A DNA stretch of 12,597 nucleotides from contig JANXQR010000701.1 of the NCBI GenBank assembly GCA_025353435.1, forward strand, positions 1-12,597, written 5' to 3'. The DNA is from Acidobacteriota bacterium. GTDB lineage: Bacteria > Acidobacteriota > Terriglobia > Terriglobales > Acidobacteriaceae. The notes beneath the pieces are model-generated. The model searched no databases. It was not told the origin of the DNA and was given only the letters and a program-made list of their open reading frames with translations. Below are positions 6,494 to 12,597 of the stretch, one piece after another (position 1 is the stretch's first letter; every line of letters starts with the position of its first letter). Both the position numbers and the translations under genes were made by a program.

Positions 6494-7468
6494 TTACGAT
6501 TTGTGAAGGCGGGCTTGCTCTGGCGTGCGAGGGCGCCACTTGTACACAGATTGCGAATTCTTCCAGAAGTACTTCTGTTGCGCTGCTGTGCTCCGTGTGG
6601 CGATGAAACTCTTTGCGACTTCAAAGGTCTCGTCATAGGTTGCGGTAGAGTCGCTGTTGGGCCAGTCGCTGCCGAAGAAAAGCCGATCTTCTCCGAATAG
6701 ATCCCACAATTGATCGAGTGAGGCTTTGTAGTACCCAACATCAAACTTGATTTGGCCATCGACGCGGCGCACGATTTCAGTCCCTTTGACAAACACGTTT
6801 GGCCGGTGGGACAGCTCCCGCAGATTTGCTTCGTAGTCGGATCGCGCAGATGCCTCAGCGGGAATCTTTGCGTTGGGCAGGTGGTCGATAACAATGCGCA
6901 GGTCCGGAACGCGATCGGCGACGCTAAGAACTGCGGCTATCAGCGCCGCGTCAGGGTTGGCAGTCTCAAGAACCAGGTCCTCTTGAGCGAGCAGCTTCAG
7001 CCCGGCGAGGAACTCCGCGTTTTGAACAGCGGCCCCCAGGTCGCGATTCCACAGGTTACCGTACCGAATTCCAAGGAAGAGAGGACTGCGATGTAAATGG
7101 TCAACAGTCGCGGCAAAATCCGGTGCACTGGGTTGCAGGTCTCCGATGAAGCCGAGCATGATCGGATTGCGTTCGGCGATACCCAACAGCCAGAAGTTAT
7201 CGACCATCCAAGAGCTGCATTCAATGGCGATTGCACCGACCACGTTGTGCGGCTGAGCCAGTGCCAAGTAACGTGGCGGAAGAGCAGGCTTATAGAGTTT
7301 CGCATCGGCTTTCTCCGGCCACGGCACGCCGCCTGGTCGAGTCGGATCGAAAAGATGAATATGCGCGTCAATCACAGGGATGGAAGCGTCGATGGCACGT
7401 GCCAATTGCGCGGTGGTGGAACTGATTGCGAGCGTGGCAGCAGCTTTCAATAGATCTCTTCTTTTCAC
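6494..7468 (-). CDS. Tat-signal amidohydrolase, probable L-rhamnono-lactonase
   Basis: A 324-residue metal-dependent hydrolase of the amidohydrolase-2/COG3618 group, which contains L-fucono- and L-rhamnono-gamma-lactonases. Beside rhmD it should open L-rhamnono-1,4-lactone to L-rhamnonate. Metal-site residues are His36 and His38 in VIDAHIHLFDP, His196 in VIDHLPNAK, and Asp268 in FFGSDWP. The N-terminus MKRRDLLKAAATLA, with a mild hydrophobic stretch ending LARA, is a twin-arginine signal, so export folded to the periplasm is likely; most sugar lactonases are cytoplasmic. I chose the GTG at 7468. It overlaps the rhmD stop as GTGA, has a GGAG site five bases upstream, and starts exactly at the Tat motif. 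The frame extends to a GTG at 7510, which would add 14 residues before it. Last gene of the minus-strand run. A related lactone or ester substrate cannot be excluded. Confidence 0.82.
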   Translation of the reverse strand: MKRRDLLKAAATLAISSTTAQLARAIDASIPVIDAHIHLFDPTRPGGVPWPEKADAKLYKPALPPRYLALAQPHNVVGAIAIECSSWMVDNFWLLGIAERNPIMLGFIGDLQPSAPDFAATVDHLHRSPLFLGIRYGNLWNRDLGAAVQNAEFLAGLKLLAQEDLVLETANPDAALIAAVLSVADRVPDLRIVIDHLPNAKIPAEASARSDYEANLRELSHRPNVFVKGTEIVRRVDGQIKFDVGYYKASLDQLWDLFGEDRLFFGSDWPNSDSTATYDETFEVAKSFIATRSTAAQQKYFWKNSQSVYKWRPRTPEQARLHKS

Positions 7469-8658
7469 TTCGACTCCCGAACATGATGATATGGCCTGTG
7501 AAGCTTGCACTCCGGATTCAAACGTACTCCGAACCCTGGAGCATCAGGAACTATAAGCCGCCCATTTACCGGGATGGGCTCATCGAGCAACAGCGGAGCA
7601 AACATGGGAATCACTTTGTCGGCCGCAGGAGCCATCATAAGGAACTCCGAGAAGGGGCTGTTATGCCGGTTAACAACAAAGTGGTAGCTGTATACACTCG
7701 ATCCATGCGGTACAACGAGAACTCCATGGGAATCGGCGAGGTCTGAGATCTTCTTGAGCTCAGAGATTCCGCCGCACCAACCAACGTCCGGCTGAAGAAT
7801 ATCGGCACAGTTGTTTTCCAGGAGCAACCGAAATCCCCAGCGCGTGGCTTCATGTTCTCCGGTTGTCACTAGCATGCCTGAGGGGACCCTGCGTTTCAAC
7901 TCCGCGTAACCCCAGTAGTCATCAGGGGGTAATGCTTCCTCAATCCACTTTAGTGAATAGTCCGATGCTGACTTCGCAAGCCTGACCGCGTACTCGAGGT
8001 CGAGACTCATCCAGCAGTCATACATCAGCCAGAAATCATTCTTGGTGCGCGATCGCATGTCCGCCAGCAGCGCAAGATTGCTCCCCATTCCCTCGTCGCC
8101 TTCCGCGGGCCCATGATGCAACGGAAGCTTTCCACCGATGAAACCCATCTCCTGCGCAAGATCCGGCCTAGATCCCGTTGCATAAAACACCAGTTCGTCG
8201 CGAACGGCTCCACCCAACAGATGAAATACTGGCTCCTCCCTAAGCTTGCCGAGCAAATCCCACAAGGCGAGGTCGACGCAACTGATCGCATTCAACACGA
8301 TTCCTTTGCGGCCATAAAACAACGTCGAGAGATACATCTGATCCCAGATCTTCTCGATGTCCTCGGCCTCTGCGCGTTCGACGAATCGCGCCAAATGTTT
8401 TTCCACGATCCATGCCGCCGGCTCGCCGCCGGTTGTGACGGCGAAGCCGATCACTCCATTGTCTGCCTCTACTTCGACAACCAACGTTCCCAGCACGTTC
8501 AAGCCGAACGACTGCCGGCTCTTCCGGTACTCGGGGTATTTCGCCATCGGTGTCGCGATATGGTCGTCGATCCAATGTCCCGCGCCCTGGTCGTGATAGT
8601 CCCCGCCACCGCCGCGAAAGACATAGGCGCGCACTTCGCGGATTGTGTGTTTGGTCAT
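7465..8658 (-). CDS. rhmD: L-rhamnonate dehydratase
   Basis: RhmD removes water from L-rhamnonate to give 2-keto-3-deoxy-L-rhamnonate in the cytoplasm. It is an enolase-superfamily member of the mandelate-racemase group. The 397 residues match the family length (E. coli about 405). Mg2+ ligands are Asp214 (LMYDCW), Glu240 (KWIEEALPP) and Glu268 (TTGEHEATRWG). The acid/base pair is His318 (VVPHGSSVYS) with Asp291 (ILQPDVGW), and the N-terminal cap has His33 in GHWIDDHIATP. These follow the RhmD numbering (226/252/280, 302/329) with a constant offset of 11-12 residues. The start is ATG 8658, with an AGGAAGGA ribosome site at 8666-8673 that overlaps the transporter stop codon. The 3' end overlaps the lactonase start by four bases (GTGA), suggesting translational coupling. 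It is the firmest sign that the oxidative rhamnose route is encoded here. Confidence 0.95.
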   Translation of the reverse strand: MTKHTIREVRAYVFRGGGGDYHDQGAGHWIDDHIATPMAKYPEYRKSRQSFGLNVLGTLVVEVEADNGVIGFAVTTGGEPAAWIVEKHLARFVERAEAEDIEKIWDQMYLSTLFYGRKGIVLNAISCVDLALWDLLGKLREEPVFHLLGGAVRDELVFYATGSRPDLAQEMGFIGGKLPLHHGPAEGDEGMGSNLALLADMRSRTKNDFWLMYDCWMSLDLEYAVRLAKSASDYSLKWIEEALPPDDYWGYAELKRRVPSGMLVTTGEHEATRWGFRLLLENNCADILQPDVGWCGGISELKKISDLADSHGVLVVPHGSSVYSYHFVVNRHNSPFSEFLMMAPAADKVIPMFAPLLLDEPIPVNGRLIVPDAPGFGVRLNPECKLHRPYHHVRESK

Positions 8659-8671
8659 CCGCGGGTCCTTC

Positions 8672-9979
8672 CTACACGATCAGATTGGTTGGTGAGTCCT
8701 GGGCGATTCGGGTTGGATTATTTCGGAGAAGTGTAATCAGGCAAGCCGTAAGTAGGGAGAATCCGGCAAGAACATAGAGTCCGGCAGAGGGGCGGCCGAA
8801 ATGCTGGTCTGCCCAGACCTTAATGTTTGGAGCGACAAAACCGCCGAGAGCGCCGATTGCATTGATGACGGCGATGCCCCCAGCGGCCGCTCTTCCGGAC
8901 AAGTAGCCCGTTGGGAAGGTCCAGAAGATCGGTTGAACGGCGATGAATCCGGAAGCGGCAACGCAGATTGAAACGATAGCGACTCCCTTGTTCGACGAAA
9001 GGAGCAGCGCGCTTGCGATGCCGGAAATGATGAGGGCAAATGCGGCAAATGCGACGTGCTGCCGCCTTCGGCTGGCCCACCATGGAATCCAGTAGGCTGC
9101 GACAAGCGCAAACGTCCACGGGATCGCGGAAACGAGTCCCACTTCGATCCCCATTGATTTCCCAACGACTTTCTCTACCTCAGTTGGAAGGTAAAACACC
9201 ACGCCGTACACACTCATCTGAATGAGGAAATAGATTGCCGCGAAGTGCAGCAGTCGACGATCACGAAGCGCGGCAAGAAATGCGGCAGGTGCATGAAAAC
9301 GCAGCACGACCGCTTCGTTTTCCAGCGCCGCTTCCAAAACTGTCCTCTCATCGTGCGAAAGGAATTGCGCGCTCTTCGGGCGGTCAGCAAGGTACCAGAA
9401 TGCCCACGCCCCTACGATAATCGCGAGTAGGCCTTCCACAAGGAACATCCATTGGTAGCCATGAAGACCAGAAGCTCCTTCCATGCTGAGAAGCAGTCCT
9501 GACAGAGGTGCGCCAACGATAAAAGCCAGAGGCGCGCCGAAATAGAACTGTCCCAGTATTTCGCCACGTGCCTTTTCTGGAAACCAGTACGTCAGATACA
9601 GAAGGACCCCCGGAAAAAATCCTGCCTCCGCAAATCCCAATAACAGTCTCAGGACATAGAACGAAAGCGGACCGCGCACAAACATGGTGGCGACGGAGAT
9701 GATACCCCAACTCACCATGATCCGGCACATCCAAATCCTTGCGCCAACTCGGTGGAGAATCAGGTTGCTGGGGACCTCAAACAAGGCATAGCTGATGAAG
9801 AAGAGTCCGGCTCCCCAGGCATAAACCGATTCAGAGATTCCGGTTCTGGCCTCAAACGCCTGTTTCGCAAACCCGATGTTGGCCCGGTCAAGAAATGCGA
9901 CAACATACATCAGCAGCAGGAATGGAACCAGTCTCGTTCGTGCGTGAGAGATCGCCTCATCCAATACGGTGTTCGTCAT
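8672..9979 (-). CDS. rhmT: MFS transporter, L-rhamnonate (RhmT-like) type
   Basis: A 435-residue inner-membrane protein with about 12 transmembrane segments, in the anion:cation symporter branch of the major facilitator superfamily (GudP, ExuT, RhmT). Family marks are LVPFLLLMYVVAFLDRANIG (residues 17-36) at the first helix and LLGFAEAGFFPGVLLYLTYWF (starting at about 113). The N-terminus, with 16 residues before LVPF, follows remembered E. coli RhmT (YfaV) spacing. I therefore start at ATG 9979 rather than the TTG at 10009 that the open frame also allows; neither has a strong ribosome site. Such carriers import sugar acids with protons, so L-rhamnonate is the expected cargo, supported by rhmD 13 bp downstream. 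It follows GH106 after a 134-bp gap holding a terminator-like hairpin. Substrate assignment is inferred from family and context, not from visible binding residues. Confidence 0.86.
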   Translation of the reverse strand: MTNTVLDEAISHARTRLVPFLLLMYVVAFLDRANIGFAKQAFEARTGISESVYAWGAGLFFISYALFEVPSNLILHRVGARIWMCRIMVSWGIISVATMFVRGPLSFYVLRLLLGFAEAGFFPGVLLYLTYWFPEKARGEILGQFYFGAPLAFIVGAPLSGLLLSMEGASGLHGYQWMFLVEGLLAIIVGAWAFWYLADRPKSAQFLSHDERTVLEAALENEAVVLRFHAPAAFLAALRDRRLLHFAAIYFLIQMSVYGVVFYLPTEVEKVVGKSMGIEVGLVSAIPWTFALVAAYWIPWWASRRRQHVAFAAFALIISGIASALLLSSNKGVAIVSICVAASGFIAVQPIFWTFPTGYLSGRAAAGGIAVINAIGALGGFVAPNIKVWADQHFGRPSAGLYVLAGFSLLTACLITLLRNNPTRIAQDSPTNLIV

Positions 9980-10007
9980 CGGCAGTTTATCGCTCACTTG
10001 GTGGCAC

Positions 10008-10061
10008 AAAGAAAACGGGCCGAAGAAGTTCGTTTGTGAAGAGGCGAACTTGCTCCGGCCC
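10008..10061 (-). terminator. Terminator-like hairpin between GH106 and rhmT
   Basis: Read on the minus strand, GGGCCG (10061-10056) pairs with CGGCCC (10022-10017), and inside it AAGTTCG (10051-10045) pairs with CGAACTT (10032-10026). A small internal loop (4 and 3 bases) separates the two stems and the apical loop is 12 bases. GUUUUCUUU follows directly. The run ends only 28 bases before the rhmT ATG, too close for a separate promoter after it. It therefore looks like an intercistronic attenuator or partial terminator lowering rhmT-rhmD-lactonase relative to GH106. Confidence 0.55.
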
Positions 10062-10113
10062 TACGAAAGCGACTGACAGGCGCACTCCCGTTCGCCCTCC
10101 GGTCGCAACGACT

Positions 10114-12597
10114 CTATTCCGATTGCGCTTTCACCACGGTTACGGGTCCCAAAAGCCCTGAAGAAAGCAACGGTGAATTTGCCTTGTAGGGCTTCACATC
10201 GGCGTATGTGTACTTGGTTGCTCCTGGCTGTAGATCGCCAATCAGGCGATTCACCCAGGCATTGGTGACCTTTACTACGATCTCGTTGGCACCTGTTTTG
10301 AGTGCCGAGGTTGCATCCACGCGATAGGGCGTATGCCAGACTTGGCCCAACGATTTTCCATTTACTGTGACTTCCGCCAGGTTCTTGACGTCGCCCAAGT
10401 CGATCCACACATGCGCGCCTGGTTTAAGCCAGTCCGCAGAAGCCTGTATGGTCTTGGTGTAGGTTCCAGTGCCGGAGTAATACTTAACGCCTGCGTCGGA
10501 GTTATCGCTCCAAGAGCCCAGTGAATCGAGGGAGATAGAAGCGGGCGCTCCCATATCTGCCTGAAAGCTCACTTTCCATGGCCCTTCTACGGTGGCAAGA
10601 TTGGTCTCGGTTACAGTTGGCAACTTATGCGCGGTCTCGGTAGTCGCCTTCCGGAAAACGACGAAGACCGTGCCCCATGGATCCAGATGGAGAGGAACTG
10701 TGGTTTTTCCGTCGGCAATCTGATAAGAAACCGGCTCTGTTGTTCCCGAGTCGGCGTGCCATAATTCTGGGGCCTTGCCGGTAACTCGGAACGTTGCATC
10801 TACTGATTCGGCCCGGTCGTTTCTGTTGTCGACAAAGTAAATGTCTCCAGTCGCCAGTTTGCGATGAACGAAGAGAATCCGTGTGTCGCTCTCCGGCTTG
10901 GTGTAGTCAAAGTCCGGCGCCACATGCAGGGCGGAGAACACGTCTGCGAGGTTCTGTCCCGCGTAGACCGAGCCTTTTCCCACCTTGTGCACGCCGGACC
11001 CATCGCCAAAGAGTTCGTCGTTCAGCTTTTTGAACTCCGCCTGGTCGTCTGCCTGGCTAGCGTCATCGGTCGGCTTCTGTCCGGCAACCTGTGCTCCGTC
11101 TTCCACCAACTTGTGAATGGCGCGAAGCACCGGGAGGGACATGTGCTTGCTGTAGGCATCGAGTCCAAGCAACCGGTAGTTCATGCCGCTCTTCGTTGTG
11201 ATGCGTCCATTCACGACAGTGAATTCGTGAATCAAGGCGTCGGCATTCACGTAGTCGAAACCGAATCCTGCAGGCACGTCCGGCGCTTTCTTGTCGAAGA
11301 TAGCGGTCAGGTTCGAGTCTTCTCCGTAGAAGTAAATCAAGTCTGCGCCAAAGTGCCCCTGCTGCAGTAGAAAGCTGGTGCGCGCCAGGTACTTGATCCA
11401 GGGACCGGCTTGCTCAGCCCATGTTTCGTTGCGGTTGAACCATTGACCGAATGGCCCAAGCGTCAGGCCCGGCGCATTGCCTTTGCCCACCATAGGCTGG
11501 TGTGCCGACTCGTGAATTACGAAGCGATTGATGCCGTTCAGAAACTCCTGGTCGGCAGTCGGTTTCAGGGTTAACGGCGACCAAGCCCACGGCGCAGCGG
11601 CCGCGGTCATGGACTCGGCGGCAGCCACGTTCTGCCCGTAAATATGCGCCACCGAAGCCGATTCTCGGTCGTCCGCGTTGTAGCCAAATTGCTCCTTGTT
11701 GAGGCCCGGCACCTGGGTCCACATGGCGCTCATGGGGATCTCGTTGAATTTCTTCACTTCCATTCCGTCGGCCACAAATGCGCGCCCGCCTTCATGCGAT
11801 TCGCCGTAATGGGCCATACCGCGCTCATGAAGCGTCGCTTCGAGTTGCCCGTAGTGCTCGTTGGCAATCAGATCGCCGATAGTCTTGCGGAAATCCCAGA
11901 GAAAACGATCGCTGGCCTCGGCACTTTCCACCACCTGCCCGGTCAGAACTGGCATCCACGGCAGAGGATCGTAGCCACGCAATTTCTTGAACTGATCGAT
12001 CATATGATCGGTCCAGTTCTGCGATCCGGCCTCCCAGCTATCGTTGATCACGTAGCGGATGCCCTTCTTGCCAATCAGGTCGGGACCCACCGTTTCCTTG
12101 TAACTGTCCAGATACTTGTCGAAGTAGTCCTTCACAAAACGGCGATCGAGCTTGTCCACCTCGAGCCCGGTGGCTTCGGCGGTCGCGGGATGATTGGTGA
12201 TTCCGAGCAGCGAATAGCCAAATCGAACGATTACCCAGTCGCCGGCGGGAGGCGTCCAATCCAATGTGCCATCAGCACTCATCTTGGCGGTCAGGTCGAT
12301 GACGTCGGACTTGCGAACGGCATCTGCCGCGTCCACAGGCGGAGTGGCAAATCCGTAAAGATCTGCTTCCGGAACGAACGCCGCCTTCTCTTCAAATCGA
12401 TTGACGCGAGCTCCGGGATGGAGGACCAACTCGGCCACTTCGTAGTCGGTGGGCTTCGGCGGTAGTTTGATACCAAACGACTCTGGATCAAGCCCCGATG
12501 CCCATTCAGGAATGGGGGGAGGTGGCGTGCGCTTGAACGTCACACGAAAATATTTGGCTGTTACCGCCGGGAACGAAACGGTGTGCTCAGGCGCGTC
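10114..12597 (-). CDS. Alpha-L-rhamnosidase, GH106 family (partial, N-terminus outside window)
   Basis: The frame is open through the right edge, so only the C-terminal 827 residues are visible. GH106 enzymes are usually about 1,000-1,200 residues, so roughly 200-350 residues including any signal peptide are missing. GH106 inverting enzymes release terminal L-rhamnose from plant and microbial glycans. The barrel signature NDSWEAGSQNWT (residues 185-196) carries Glu189, the likely acid. AHYGESHEGGRAFVADG (262-278) holds a second conserved Glu (266 or 269), a candidate base or metal ligand; exact roles were not verified. The end is a galactose-binding-like beta-sandwich (about 708-788: HVWIDLGDVKNLAEVTVNGK, then GQVWHTPYRVDATS). 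The GTG at 12543 is inside the frame and is not the start. It would act outside the cytoplasm and supply rhamnose to the downstream rhmT-rhmD-lactonase genes. Confidence 0.9.
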   Translation of the reverse strand, partial: DAPEHTVSFPAVTAKYFRVTFKRTPPPPIPEWASGLDPESFGIKLPPKPTDYEVAELVLHPGARVNRFEEKAAFVPEADLYGFATPPVDAADAVRKSDVIDLTAKMSADGTLDWTPPAGDWVIVRFGYSLLGITNHPATAEATGLEVDKLDRRFVKDYFDKYLDSYKETVGPDLIGKKGIRYVINDSWEAGSQNWTDHMIDQFKKLRGYDPLPWMPVLTGQVVESAEASDRFLWDFRKTIGDLIANEHYGQLEATLHERGMAHYGESHEGGRAFVADGMEVKKFNEIPMSAMWTQVPGLNKEQFGYNADDRESASVAHIYGQNVAAAESMTAAAAPWAWSPLTLKPTADQEFLNGINRFVIHESAHQPMVGKGNAPGLTLGPFGQWFNRNETWAEQAGPWIKYLARTSFLLQQGHFGADLIYFYGEDSNLTAIFDKKAPDVPAGFGFDYVNADALIHEFTVVNGRITTKSGMNYRLLGLDAYSKHMSLPVLRAIHKLVEDGAQVAGQKPTDDASQADDQAEFKKLNDELFGDGSGVHKVGKGSVYAGQNLADVFSALHVAPDFDYTKPESDTRILFVHRKLATGDIYFVDNRNDRAESVDATFRVTGKAPELWHADSGTTEPVSYQIADGKTTVPLHLDPWGTVFVVFRKATTETAHKLPTVTETNLATVEGPWKVSFQADMGAPASISLDSLGSWSDNSDAGVKYYSGTGTYTKTIQASADWLKPGAHVWIDLGDVKNLAEVTVNGKSLGQVWHTPYRVDATSALKTGANEIVVKVTNAWVNRLIGDLQPGATKYTYADVKPYKANSPLLSSGLLGPVTVVKAQSE

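Noticed and set aside
8113..8736. 207-codon plus-strand open frame opposite rhmD and the rhmT end
   Set aside because: It lies antisense to catalytic-residue-bearing parts of rhmD and shows no family features or good ribosome site.
9980..10009. TTG-started extension of the transporter
   Set aside because: The ten extra residues are not found in RhmT-like proteins, and the TTG directly abuts the U-run of the hairpin.
11644..12465. 273-codon plus-strand open frame opposite GH106
   Set aside because: It is antisense to a clear rhamnosidase frame, has no recognisable domain, and arises from the GC-rich codon pattern of the real gene.

Overview
The window looks like chromosome of a Gram-negative soil bacterium, most likely an acidobacterium (Terriglobia type). 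This rests on the Oar-like TonB-receptor C-terminus, the secreted TPR protein, the family-106 rhamnosidase and the moderate-to-high GC. It is inferred from protein style, not from any marker gene. No rRNA, tRNA, CRISPR array, insertion sequence or phage gene was seen.

Layout: (1) 2-463 +, the last 153 codons of an outer-membrane TonB-dependent receptor, closed by a strong intrinsic terminator at 487-526. (2) 547-1740 +, a secreted TPR protein. (3) 1822-2142 +, L-rhamnose mutarotase (rhaM). It converges, with 4 bp between stop codons, on a minus-strand pair: an L-arabinose/L-fucose-isomerase-like enzyme (2147-3571) and, upstream of it, a secreted clan-A (GH39-like) glycosidase (3611-5140). (4) 5141-5354, a divergent control region. 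(5) 5355-6437 +, a regulator joining an IclR-type winged helix to a periplasmic-binding-protein-type sugar-sensing domain. (6) A minus-strand run read from the right edge towards 6494: GH106 alpha-L-rhamnosidase (N-terminus outside the window), a hairpin with a U-rich tail, an RhmT-like transporter, L-rhamnonate dehydratase (rhmD), and a Tat-signal amidohydrolase that is probably the L-rhamnono-lactonase.

Together this is an L-rhamnose (rhamnoside) utilisation locus. Secreted glycosidases would free L-rhamnose, and RhaM equilibrates its anomers. The lactonase, transporter and dehydratase fit the non-phosphorylated (aldonate) route. The lactonase appears to be exported and the transporter resembles a rhamnonate carrier, so part of the oxidation may occur in the periplasm, with rhamnonate rather than rhamnose being imported. 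The required L-rhamnose dehydrogenase and the enzymes after 2-keto-3-deoxy-rhamnonate are not in the window. The isomerase-like gene next to rhaM may serve a second, isomerase-type fate for rhamnose or act on another sugar. The IclR/PBP hybrid is the obvious candidate regulator.
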